Of a stretch of DNA of 64,000 bases, positions 55,262-63,553 are shown in pieces. The stretch is from Winogradskyella helgolandensis (lineage in GTDB: Bacteria > Bacteroidota > Bacteroidia > Flavobacteriales > Flavobacteriaceae): the NCBI RefSeq assembly GCF_013404085.1, contig NZ_JABFHO010000001.1, positions 3,235,001 through 3,299,000 of the forward strand, read 5' to 3'. The notes beneath the pieces were generated by a model. The model saw only the letters and a program-made list of their open reading frames with translations. It did no database searches and was not told where the DNA came from. Each line of letters opens with the position of its first letter. The stretch's first letter is position 1. Position numbers and translations under genes: made by a program.

Positions 55262-57766
55262 TTAGTTTCTGTTTTTTTTGCGCTTATTCCATTTTACTAT
55301 TTCATACCAAATTACAGCTATAAAACCTGTTAGTATGCTAATAAATAATTGCGAAAAGCTTAAGGTTTCAAACTTGAAGAATTTTGTGAATGGCGGTATA
55401 AAAAGCAGGGATGCAGTTATAGTAATCGTGATACCAATAATCAATGGCACTAACTTATTTTTATATTTTAAGGTCGTTAGAACCGAATAATAAAAAGACC
55501 GATTTACCAAGGTTAGAAATATATTAGCAGCAATTAATGTCGTAAAAACCATACTTCGCGTAAGTGATTCACTATAATCGTGTTGTATGCCATATTGATA
55601 TACCATCAGCACTCCCAAAGTAATAATAAGACCTTGTACGATACTAGTAGTTAATTCTTTTCCGTTAAAAAAAGTAACTGTAAACGGACGTGGTTTTTGA
55701 AGCATACTGTTTTTTTCTATCGGTTCATTTTCATAAATAATAGAACATGTTGGACCCATTATTAATTCTAAGAAAATAATATGTACAGGATAAAATATAT
55801 TTGGAAATTCCCAACCCAAGGCTAAAGGAATAAAAACGGTTAAAATAATTGGTATGTGGATGGATATAATATACTGAATTGCTTTTTTTAAGTTAGCGTA
55901 AATGCGTCTTCCCATAGCAATAGCATCTACCATTTTTGATAGATCATCTTCCAATAAAATTAAAGTTGCTGCTTGCTTAGCAATTTCAGTTCCTTTTTTA
56001 CCCATCGCAATTCCAATATGTGCTGCTTTTAGAGCTGGACCATCATTAACACCATCACCTGTCATGGCTACAATTTCTTTATTGGCTTTTAAGGCATTAA
56101 TAATTTTCAGTTTAGCCTGCGGAAACATTCTTGTAAATATGGAGGTGTCTTCTACTTTTTGTCGCAATTCCGTGTCATTAAGTTGCATTAATTCGTCCCC
56201 AGACATGCTTTTCTCAAAACCTTTAAACCCTATTTCTTTGGCAATAGCTCTAGTTGTTAATGCATTATCACCAGTGATGATTTTTACTTTTATTCCTGCT
56301 AAACGAAAATCTTCTAATACGGATGCTATATTTTTCTTTGGTGGATCGTAAAAAGCAACAATTCCTTTAAAATTGAATTGAAAATCTTGCTGTGTTTTTG
56401 GATAATTATCACCTTCAAAATTGGTGTCAGCCACACCCAATACACGATATCCTTCTGCTGTTATTGTTTCTATCGCTTTATTTATATGTTCCTTTTCAAT
56501 GGTTGAGAGATTTGAAATTGCCATTAAAGCTTCTGGTGCTCCTTTTGCTGCTATTATTCTTTTGCCTTCAATGTTTTTAAATATATGCGTCATCATAGGC
56601 GGTTTTCCTCCTAGTGGATATTCATGCACCATAGCATATTGTGAACGTTCATCTCTTTGAACACTATTTTTATAAGCATTGTGTAACGCTATTTCCATAG
56701 GGTCAAAAGGAATAGGTTCACTCGCCCACATCGCAATTTTTATCAATTCTTTTTCAGCAGTACTTAAAGTGTCATTTATGTTGAATATTTTGTTAGAAGA
56801 CAGCGTAAAAAGCCTTGCGAGACTCATTCTGTTTTCGGTAATAGTACCTGTTTTATCTGTACAAATAATGGTCGCACTACCTAAAGTTTCCACGGTTTTT
56901 ATTTGCTTAACAATAACTCCTAATTTCATCAGTCGCCAAGCTCCTAAAGCCATAAATGTGGTAAAAGCCACAGGGATTTCTTCTGGTAAAATACTCATAG
57001 CTAATGTTAAGGCTTTGAGTAAACTGTCTAAAATATTGTGAGAATGATAATAGTTAATGGCCCAAACAATTATAAAAATAATAGCTCCAACAATGGCCAT
57101 TTTTTTTACAAAATTGTTAATCTGTAATTCTAATGGTGTTTTTTCTTTTTGTATTTCTTCTATACTTTTACCTATTTTACCTAATTGCGTTTCATTACCA
57201 ATAGCAGTAACCGTAACAATAGCCAATCCTCCTGAAACTAAGGTTCCTTGATACACTTTATGATCTGCTTTTGTTTTGTCTTTATAAACAGATAACGATT
57301 CTCCAGTTAGAATAGATTCGTTTACAGAGAAATCATTGGAATGAACAATAATACCATCTCCTGCAACAGTGCCACCTTCTTCTACGATTAGACTATCTCC
57401 AACAACTAAATTTTCACTTTTTATGTCTTCAGTTTTACCATTGCGAATGACTTTACATTTGGGTTCTGAAAAAGTTTTTAATTTTTCTAAAGCATTACGA
57501 CTTCTAGAGTCTTGGTATAAAGAAATAGCAGCGACGAGGACTGTTGCAGAAGAAAGAAAAATACCATCTCCAATATTTCCACTAATAAAGTAAATAGCAG
57601 ACGCGACCAATAATAAAATAACCATGGGCTCTTTTACCAAACTTCTAATAGCCTCAAAAAAATAATACTCTTTTTTAGCTTCTAGTTTGTTATACCCATA
57701 TTTAGATCGCGCTTGCAGCACTTCTTCATTGGTTAAACCTTTTATATTAAAGTTTTTGGTTTGCAT
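55262..57766 (-). CDS. cation-transporting P-type ATPase (calcium-type)
   Basis: An 834-residue P2-type ATPase. Actuator motif TGESLSVYK, phosphorylation site CTDKTGTIT, nucleotide-binding KGAPEA, hinge MTGDGVNDGPALKAAHIGIAMG, and ten membrane helices. The helix-4 sequence SILPEEIPVAF has the PEE-x-P pattern of the calcium/cation group. It probably exports Ca2+ or another divalent ion. It is preceded by an imperfect regulon-like half-site (57842-57853), not convincing as a promoter. Homologous pumps are members of dormancy regulons in actinobacteria. Confidence 0.92.
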   Translation of the reverse strand: MQTKNFNIKGLTNEEVLQARSKYGYNKLEAKKEYYFFEAIRSLVKEPMVILLLVASAIYFISGNIGDGIFLSSATVLVAAISLYQDSRSRNALEKLKTFSEPKCKVIRNGKTEDIKSENLVVGDSLIVEEGGTVAGDGIIVHSNDFSVNESILTGESLSVYKDKTKADHKVYQGTLVSGGLAIVTVTAIGNETQLGKIGKSIEEIQKEKTPLELQINNFVKKMAIVGAIIFIIVWAINYYHSHNILDSLLKALTLAMSILPEEIPVAFTTFMALGAWRLMKLGVIVKQIKTVETLGSATIICTDKTGTITENRMSLARLFTLSSNKIFNINDTLSTAEKELIKIAMWASEPIPFDPMEIALHNAYKNSVQRDERSQYAMVHEYPLGGKPPMMTHIFKNIEGKRIIAAKGAPEALMAISNLSTIEKEHINKAIETITAEGYRVLGVADTNFEGDNYPKTQQDFQFNFKGIVAFYDPPKKNIASVLEDFRLAGIKVKIITGDNALTTRAIAKEIGFKGFEKSMSGDELMQLNDTELRQKVEDTSIFTRMFPQAKLKIINALKANKEIVAMTGDGVNDGPALKAAHIGIAMGKKGTEIAKQAATLILLEDDLSKMVDAIAMGRRIYANLKKAIQYIISIHIPIILTVFIPLALGWEFPNIFYPVHIIFLELIMGPTCSIIYENEPIEKNSMLQKPRPFTVTFFNGKELTTSIVQGLIITLGVLMVYQYGIQHDYSESLTRSMVFTTLIAANIFLTLVNRSFYYSVLTTLKYKNKLVPLIIGITITITASLLFIPPFTKFFKFETLSFSQLFISILTGFIAVIWYEIVKWNKRKKNRN

Positions 57767-58036
57767 AAAAAGTTTTGAGAAAGTAGTTTTTATAAATGTA
57801 AAACTTTCATTTTCAATATTTTGAAATTTTCACACTATGCCTGACCTCAAATAATTAATCGCACACGTAATTCTTCAATTTTATGAGAAACATAATTTCT
57901 AAGAAAACTCAACTAATATCATTTCTACATATAGTATTCGATGCCTGATTGCATAATTTATTATGCTTTTTATATAAGTACTTTTACATGGATCTACTAT
58001 CCATTATTTTAAGTAGAACTTAAAATGAATTACATT

Positions 58037-58933
58037 TTACTTTAAAAAATCTGAATCTCGAAATGCTGGATTTGGATATTTATAAAACCCTTCGCCTGTA
58101 GAAATGCCCAATTTATTTTTATCTATAAAGTGCTCTTTTAAGTAAGCTACCGTTTTAATTTTTAATGGGTCTTTTGTCTTATCCGCAGCTATTTTATCTA
58201 TATTATAAGCGGTTGTTATACCAACAACATCTAATATAGCAAAAGGACCTAATGGTGCGCCAGTTGCTTTCATCCATGTTTTATCTATGGTTTGCACATC
58301 TGCAACCTCATTTACTAATAAACTCGTAGCTGCGCTTAATAAAGGCACTAATAGTGAATTTAAAATATAGCCTGGTTGCTCTTTATGTAAAGGTAGTGCC
58401 AACATACCAATGGCTTTGGCAAAGGCAACAACATCTTCAAATACTTTTTTGTCAGTAGTTGCATGTCCCATAATTTCTGCTGTATTATGAATCCATATGG
58501 TATTGGCAAAATGCAATGCTAAAAATTTAGAAGATCTTCCTGTCGATTCTGCAAATTGACTAGGCAACATGGTTGAAGAATTGGTAGCAAAAATTGTTTT
58601 TTCTGGAGCAACTTTTGCTAGCTTTTTATAGAAATCAATTTTAATTGCTGGGTTTTCTGGAACGGCTTCAATAAGTAAATCAGCATCTTTTACAGCTTCT
58701 GCTAGATCTGATGTATAATTTAAGTTTAAATGCGTTTTATCTATTTGTTGCTGTGTAGCATTTAAATCTTTTTTATAGGCTTCGCTCAGCGTTTTGAATT
58801 TAGCTTTTGCTTTCTCTAAAACATCATCATTAATATCGAAAACGGTAACATTAAATCCGTGAAATGCGCTTTGAAATGCAATTTGGTAGCCCAAAACTCC
58901 GCTTCCTGCTATGGTTATATTTTTGTAGTTCAT
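58037..58933 (-). CDS. 3-hydroxyacyl-CoA dehydrogenase family protein
   Basis: A 298-residue enzyme. NAD motif ITIAGSGVLGYQIAFQSAFH, catalytic His in FLALHFANTIWIHN, and the family segments ADLLIEAVPENPAIK and EQPGYILNSLLVPLL. It oxidises or reduces 3-hydroxyacyl-CoA, perhaps in butanoate or fatty acid metabolism. It is 56 bases downstream of BON copy 3 with no separate promoter seen, so it may belong to that transcript. Confidence 0.9.
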   Translation of the reverse strand: MNYKNITIAGSGVLGYQIAFQSAFHGFNVTVFDINDDVLEKAKAKFKTLSEAYKKDLNATQQQIDKTHLNLNYTSDLAEAVKDADLLIEAVPENPAIKIDFYKKLAKVAPEKTIFATNSSTMLPSQFAESTGRSSKFLALHFANTIWIHNTAEIMGHATTDKKVFEDVVAFAKAIGMLALPLHKEQPGYILNSLLVPLLSAATSLLVNEVADVQTIDKTWMKATGAPLGPFAILDVVGITTAYNIDKIAADKTKDPLKIKTVAYLKEHFIDKNKLGISTGEGFYKYPNPAFRDSDFLK

Positions 58934-58989
58934 TTTAATCGTTTTTATGCTCTTAATTATTTTATTCTAAAACTCTATATTTCTTGTGT

Positions 58990-59652
58990 TTACATATAAA
59001 CAGCATCGTATTCTACCTTTAATTCATTTTTTACATTAGTGATACCTTCCGCTAAATATGCCGCTATGAGTGCATCGTCTTTTTCTTTAATTGAATTTAC
59101 TTTACCTTGAAGTATTGCTGTATTCCCTTGAATAGTAACAGTAATATTATTGGCATCTATGCTTGCTGAACGCTCAAAAGCTTTATTGATGTTTTTCTCT
59201 ATATCAATTGGTGTCACTTCTTCGATTATACTAATAGTATTAATTATGCTTTTTATACCTTCAATATATTCTAAACTTTTTTCTGCTTCACTTTTTTGAT
59301 AGGCCCACTTTACTTTACCCGTTAAGAAAACATGACCATCTTCAACTTTTACATTAATATTTTCTTGAGGTACGGAAGTATTCCACTCTAAATCAAAACT
59401 GATTTTTTTAGCAAGATCAGTATCACTAACGTTAGCTTTGATTTTAACTTCGATATCATCCACAACAGCTTTAACCCCTATTATTTTTTTTGCCGCATTT
59501 ACAGCGACTAATTTTTCTGCCAAGTTGCTGACGATACCAGAAAGCCTAACAATTCCGTATTTAACTTCTATATTAAAATGTGTTTCATTAACAATTGGTT
59601 GCCAAGCAAATTCATCTAATACGTCCTGTTTTATTTCTATATCTGTTCTCAT
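58990..59652 (-). CDS. triple BON-domain protein, copy 3
   Basis: A 220-residue, three-BON protein (GIVRLSGIVSNL, GHVFLTGKVKWA, NTAILQGKVNSI) with no signal peptide. It is the most diverged of the four copies at the N-terminus (FAWQPIVNETHFNIEV) and has a short C-terminal extension (EYDAVYM). Its promoter at 59690-59732 carries a perfect palindrome. Confidence 0.92.
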   Translation of the reverse strand: MRTDIEIKQDVLDEFAWQPIVNETHFNIEVKYGIVRLSGIVSNLAEKLVAVNAAKKIIGVKAVVDDIEVKIKANVSDTDLAKKISFDLEWNTSVPQENINVKVEDGHVFLTGKVKWAYQKSEAEKSLEYIEGIKSIINTISIIEEVTPIDIEKNINKAFERSASIDANNITVTIQGNTAILQGKVNSIKEKDDALIAAYLAEGITNVKNELKVEYDAVYM

Positions 59653-59689
59653 TATTTCTGAATTTTAAAGCCTTCTAAATTGATCTATA

Positions 59690-59732
59690 CAAAATTAGTC
59701 TAGTTGATTATGTTAAATACTGACCTAGGTCA
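59690..59732 (-). promoter_or_regulatory. stress-regulon palindrome and promoter of BON copy 3
   Basis: Perfect palindrome TGACCTAGGTCA (59721-59732), 23 bases, then a perfect TAATTTTG on the minus strand (59697-59690). Confidence 0.9.
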
Positions 59733-59736
59733 GTGT

Positions 59737-59775
59737 AAAAAAATTGCCCTAATCCAATTAATTGATTTAGGGCAG
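59737..59775 (-). terminator. terminator after BON copy 4
   Basis: TGCCCTAATC pairs with GATTTAGGGCA (one bulge) around a short loop. On the minus strand a run of T's follows. It separates BON copy 4 from the BON copy 3 promoter. Confidence 0.75.
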
Positions 59776-59820
59776 TTTTCTATAAGAAATATCAATTTCT
59801 TATATAGGTATTAAGAAAAA

Positions 59821-60474
59821 CTAGTAAACAACTTCTAATTCGTTATCTACAGCCCAAACACCTGGTGAATAATAAGCTGTTCTCCTAGCATCATCTTTTT
59901 CTTTTAATGAATGTACTCTACCAGATAATGTTACCGTATGTCCTTCTGTTTTTACAGTAATTCCTTTGGAATCAATATCTGCAGAACGCTCAAATGCTTT
60001 TTTTATTTTTGCTTCGATATTACTAGCATCTACGCTATTTTTAAGTGTAATATTATTAACCACATATTTTACACCAGATAGGTTTTCTACTGCTTTTTTT
60101 GCAGCGTTTTGTTCAAAAGCCCACATCACTTCACCTGTAAGATAAATCCAACCATTTTCGACTTTGACTTCAATTTTATTAGATGGCACTGAAATATTCC
60201 ACTTTAAAGCATTAACAGCTGCTAACGCTATTTCTGTATCTGATTTTTTGAAACTTTCACCATATTGTACTTCAATATCTTCTGCGACGGCTTTAACTCC
60301 AAATACACTTTTAGCAGCATTTTCTGCTTCGCGTTTTTTTACGTAACTATCTACGGTTCCTGATAGTGTTACAACACCATTTTTTACAATAACCCCAATT
60401 TGGGTCTCATCTATGTTTGGCTGCCACTGTAGTTCATCCAAAACATCTTCCTTAATACTTAAATCTGTTCTCAT
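59821..60474 (-). CDS. triple BON-domain protein, copy 4
   Basis: A 217-residue protein, closest to copy 1 (LQWQPNIDETQIGVIV, GVVTLSGTVDSY, GWIYLTGEVMWA, HTVTLSGRVHSL). Three BON domains, no signal peptide. It has its own promoter (60511-60553) and terminator, so it is monocistronic. Confidence 0.92.
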   Translation of the reverse strand: MRTDLSIKEDVLDELQWQPNIDETQIGVIVKNGVVTLSGTVDSYVKKREAENAAKSVFGVKAVAEDIEVQYGESFKKSDTEIALAAVNALKWNISVPSNKIEVKVENGWIYLTGEVMWAFEQNAAKKAVENLSGVKYVVNNITLKNSVDASNIEAKIKKAFERSADIDSKGITVKTEGHTVTLSGRVHSLKEKDDARRTAYYSPGVWAVDNELEVVY

Positions 60475-60510
60475 CTCGTTATGATTTTAATTAAACATTA
60501 ATTTATACTT

Positions 60511-60553
60511 CAAAGGTATTGCGGTGTTAACCTATTGACACTGACCTACATCA
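60511..60553 (-). promoter_or_regulatory. stress-regulon palindrome and promoter of BON copy 4
   Basis: Minus strand: TGATGTAGGTCA (60553-60542), 23 bases, then a perfect TACCTTTG (60518-60511). Confidence 0.85.
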
Positions 60554-60614
60554 GCATCGCTTTTTTTTTGAAAATTTTAACAAAACCACTGCTTTTTTTA
60601 ATGACAGCATATAT

Positions 60615-61223
60615 TTAAATGTTAGACTTTGGTTGTTTTGATAGTACACAACGATAATAAATTCCATAAGCAATTACCACACCCAAAAATGCCATAGCCA
60701 TATCTTTTTGTGCATCCCAAACATCGCCTTGCGTGCCTAAATATGAAACACCTTCTTCTACAAAAAAGACATCGGCAACAAGCCATTCTAGAATTTCGTA
60801 AAACGCACTTAAAGAAAATATGGTGCTAATAGGTATAATTGTGGCGATACGATTTGGGAATTTTAACCAGTTTAAATAAAATTCCCTTAAAGGATAATAT
60901 AACAGAAATCCGAAACTAAAATGTACTAATCTATCATATTGATTTCTTGACGTATCAAAAACATCTTGAAGCCAATAGCCAAAAGTATTATCAGCATAGG
61001 TATATTTAGATCCATAAACATGCAGACATAAAAAAACACAGATTAAAAAATAGCTAGAATTGCTGAATCTGTGTTTCTTGTAATTAATAATTAAAAAAAG
61101 CAAAGCTAAAATGGTCAAAGTATTTTCTATAAGCCAATTCTTTATATCTGTGGTGCCAATTAAAGAATTTGTCCAAATGGTAATAAACATCATACCAACC
61201 CAAAAAAGCTTATGTCCCTTCAC
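60615..61223 (-). CDS. DUF2238 membrane protein (YjdF-like)
   Basis: A 202-residue membrane protein with about six helices and the DUF2238 core (SRNQYDRLVHFSFGFLLYYP, EILEWLVADVFFVEEGVSYLGTQGDVWDAQKDM). The Asp/His residues in these segments are conserved in the family, whose function is unknown. It starts 26 bases after the HdeD-like gene, so both lie in the same transcript, which extends back toward 63.5 kb. Confidence 0.9.
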   Translation of the reverse strand: MKGHKLFWVGMMFITIWTNSLIGTTDIKNWLIENTLTILALLFLIINYKKHRFSNSSYFLICVFLCLHVYGSKYTYADNTFGYWLQDVFDTSRNQYDRLVHFSFGFLLYYPLREFYLNWLKFPNRIATIIPISTIFSLSAFYEILEWLVADVFFVEEGVSYLGTQGDVWDAQKDMAMAFLGVVIAYGIYYRCVLSKQPKSNI

Positions 61224-61249
61224 GATTTTAACCTTGCTTTATAATGTTG

Positions 61250-61819
61250 TTAACTGAAGTCGTTCTTAATTTTCCTTAAGCCAAATGCTAGAAATATTCT
61301 AAATATACCTGCACTTACAAATGCCATAGCTGTCATATATACAATGCTTAAACCGGCAAAAACAGGATTTGCTAATAGTAGAAATGCAAACACTAAAGTG
61401 AGAAACCCTAAACATAATAACCATCCCCAATTTGGAACCTCTATGGCTTTAAACTGAAACGATAATCCAATGGCCATAAAAGCTTGAAATAATAACCAAA
61501 AACCAACATAATAAGGTAGAATGGCCATAGTCATTAATGGATGTGATATTAATAATAAGCCTACAATAAGATCTAGAATACCACTTGCGAGATACCAACC
61601 CCAATTATCTATATCCTTTTTATTAGTAATAGAAAATAAAATTTGAGATATACCTGAAACGAATATGAATACACTAAAGACAATACTTAGTGATACATAA
61701 CTTGTTAATGGCGTTTGAAACACCCAAACTCCTGCAATAATATATAAAACTCCAATTACGAGTGATATCCACCAATTTCTCACTGTAGATTGTGCAGAAC
61801 TGAATACTGTATTCGCCAT
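61250..61819 (-). CDS. HdeD/DUF308 family membrane protein
   Basis: A 189-residue protein with six membrane helices arranged in three pairs (LYIIAGVWVFQTPLTSY, LIVGLLLISHPLMTMAIL, LVFAFLLLANPVFAGLS). The repeated L-x-x-x-P unit typifies HdeD, an acid-resistance membrane protein of E. coli. It begins seven bases after the lipoprotein at 61827. Confidence 0.9.
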   Translation of the reverse strand: MANTVFSSAQSTVRNWWISLVIGVLYIIAGVWVFQTPLTSYVSLSIVFSVFIFVSGISQILFSITNKKDIDNWGWYLASGILDLIVGLLLISHPLMTMAILPYYVGFWLLFQAFMAIGLSFQFKAIEVPNWGWLLCLGFLTLVFAFLLLANPVFAGLSIVYMTAMAFVSAGIFRIFLAFGLRKIKNDFS

Positions 61820-61826
61820 GACATTT

Positions 61827-62327
61827 TTAATTTACGTTATTTTTAAAAAGGTCTTTTAGGGCGTTACCAAGCTCTTGCATATCATGATTAAATTCGCGCT
61901 CAAATTTTTTCTCATTCGCTTTTGCTGTATCATTAAAATCAATCATATCTTCATTAAACGCTTTAGCTCTTTGAGCTACTTTTTCTTTTAGCTCATTATT
62001 TTTTTGTTCAAGCTTATCGAGTTCTTCGTTCAATTTTTCTTTTTCAGCATTACTTGCTTCCGCTATCTTATCTCTGAGGTTTTTTATTTCGTTCTCAGTA
62101 TTTTCAATGGCAGTTTCGGATGTGGCTTTAAATTTTTTCCAATCTAGCTCTACTGCATTTTTAATCTCCTTACTACTATCTTCTGCTCCTTGTTTTAAAT
62201 CTTTACTAAGTTCTTTTGCATCTTGTTTAACAGCTTTTGCATCTTGTTTAGATGTTTCTCCGCAGCTTGTTAATACTGTTCCTGTCATAAATACTATTAT
62301 GATAAAGGATAAAATATTTGTTTTCAT
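61827..62327 (-). CDS. coiled-coil lipoprotein, copy A
   Basis: A 166-residue protein with a lipoprotein signal peptide (MKTNILSFIIIVFMTGTVLTSCGE, Cys at about 22) and a long charged coiled coil. The region DWKKFKATSETAIENTENEI and the C-terminal half align with the neighbouring lipoprotein at 62351. The start at 62327 is preferred over the frame start at 62369, because the signal peptide begins there and the longer form would overlap the upstream gene. Function unknown. Confidence 0.8.
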   Translation of the reverse strand: MKTNILSFIIIVFMTGTVLTSCGETSKQDAKAVKQDAKELSKDLKQGAEDSSKEIKNAVELDWKKFKATSETAIENTENEIKNLRDKIAEASNAEKEKLNEELDKLEQKNNELKEKVAQRAKAFNEDMIDFNDTAKANEKKFEREFNHDMQELGNALKDLFKNNVN

Positions 62328-62350
62328 AATTAATTGTTTTAAAATTTGTT

Positions 62351-62800
62351 TTATTTTTTTATTTTCCAAAAATCTCTAAGTCCAGTTAAGAGTTCATTCA
62401 TATCTTTTACAAATGCATTTTCAAAAGCTGTTTTTAAGACTTTATCTGATTCATTAATGCTTTCTAAGGTTGCTTTTATCTTTGTATTAAAATTTGCTAA
62501 ACGCGCTTTTAAACTGTCCTTTTTATGTTCTAATGAATCTAGCGAAGTATTAAGTTTGTGTTGTTCCTTTTTTCTGTTTATTGAAATTTCTTTTCGTAAT
62601 TCTTCAATTTTATATTCTCTTTCTTTTATGGCAACCTGAGCATTATTATAAAACTCTTTCCAATCTACTTTTTCAGTCGCTTTAATTTCTTTTTGAGAAT
62701 CTATTGATGAACTCTTATCTTTTTTTACCACGGAACCACAACTAATAGACATAAGAATCATTAGTGTAACTAAGAATAATATGTTTGACTTTTTTAGCAT
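62351..62800 (-). CDS. coiled-coil lipoprotein, copy B
   Basis: A 149-residue lipoprotein (MLKKSNILFLVTLMILMSISCGS, Cys at about 21) with a coiled coil that matches copy A: DWKEFYNNAQVAIKEREYKI, then NTSLDSLEHKKDSLKARL, and a C-terminal DMNELLTGLRDFWK. The two are tandem paralogues. It is four bases from gpmA. Confidence 0.8.
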   Translation of the reverse strand: MLKKSNILFLVTLMILMSISCGSVVKKDKSSSIDSQKEIKATEKVDWKEFYNNAQVAIKEREYKIEELRKEISINRKKEQHKLNTSLDSLEHKKDSLKARLANFNTKIKATLESINESDKVLKTAFENAFVKDMNELLTGLRDFWKIKK

Positions 62801-62804
62801 TAGT

Positions 62805-63515
62805 TTACATTACTAATTCTCGTTTTTGTTCTAATTTATAATTATCTATTAAAGTCATAGTACGATCAAAATCATAAATATTTAAAACTCCTGTTTGCAC
62901 TTCTACTTTTGAAATTTCAGTAGCTGGAATATTTAAAATCTGTGTCATTAAGGCTCTAATGGAATTTCCGTGGGCAGAAACCAATACGGTTTTACCTTTT
63001 ACCAACTCTGGTACAATAGCTTCAAAATAATACTGAACTGCTCTTTGTTTAGTGTCTTCTAAAGATTCTGTTTGTGGCAAATCTGAGCTATTTAAGAGCT
63101 TATATTTTGAATCAAATCTTGGACATCTCCTATCATCAATGGCTAACGCAGGAGCAGCAAAACTAAAGCCTCGTCTTACATTCCAAAAAAGATCCTCTCC
63201 AACTTCTGCTCTTACCTCATCTTTATTTCGTCCTTGCCAAGCCCCATAATGTCGTTCATTTAGCTTCCAACTTTTAATAAAATCTACATGTGTTATATCT
63301 GCTGTTTCCAGTATAATTGAGGCTGTTTTTATCGCTCTTTTTAAATATGATGAAAAACAAATATCAATATTTATATGTTCATCTCTAATCAGGTTTCCTG
63401 CTACTTTAGCTTCTTCTATACCTTGTCTTGCAAGTTCTATATCTGTCCATCCAGTAAATATGTTTTCGATATTCCAGACGCTTTTTCCGTGTCTTACTAA
63501 CATTAATTTTCCCAT
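62805..63515 (-). CDS. gpmA: 2,3-bisphosphoglycerate-dependent phosphoglycerate mutase
   Basis: A 236-residue enzyme interconverting 3- and 2-phosphoglycerate. LMLVRHGKSVWN carries the phospho-histidine, and LNERHYGAWQGRNKDEV, RRCPRFDSKY and LVSAHGNSIRALM hold the remaining active-site residues. The RHG and SAHGNS motifs and the length fit GpmA. Its position in a stress-type run between coiled-coil genes is unusual for a glycolytic enzyme. Confidence 0.93.
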   Translation of the reverse strand: MGKLMLVRHGKSVWNIENIFTGWTDIELARQGIEEAKVAGNLIRDEHINIDICFSSYLKRAIKTASIILETADITHVDFIKSWKLNERHYGAWQGRNKDEVRAEVGEDLFWNVRRGFSFAAPALAIDDRRCPRFDSKYKLLNSSDLPQTESLEDTKQRAVQYYFEAIVPELVKGKTVLVSAHGNSIRALMTQILNIPATEISKVEVQTGVLNIYDFDRTMTLIDNYKLEQKRELVM

Positions 63516-63553
63516 GATTACTTTATTTATGAGAGGTTATTAATCTTGATTTT

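Noticed and set aside
55902-56351. 149-codon plus-strand frame opposite the P-type ATPase
   Set aside because: It is the antisense shadow of the conserved hinge and nucleotide-binding region of the ATPase; the minus-strand protein has all family motifs.
57842-57853. Regulon site upstream of the P-type ATPase
   Set aside because: Only one arm (TGACC on plus, GGTCA on minus) is present; the 8 bases at the expected -7 position (57811-57818) keep TA but not TTTG. Possibly a decayed site, not listed as one.
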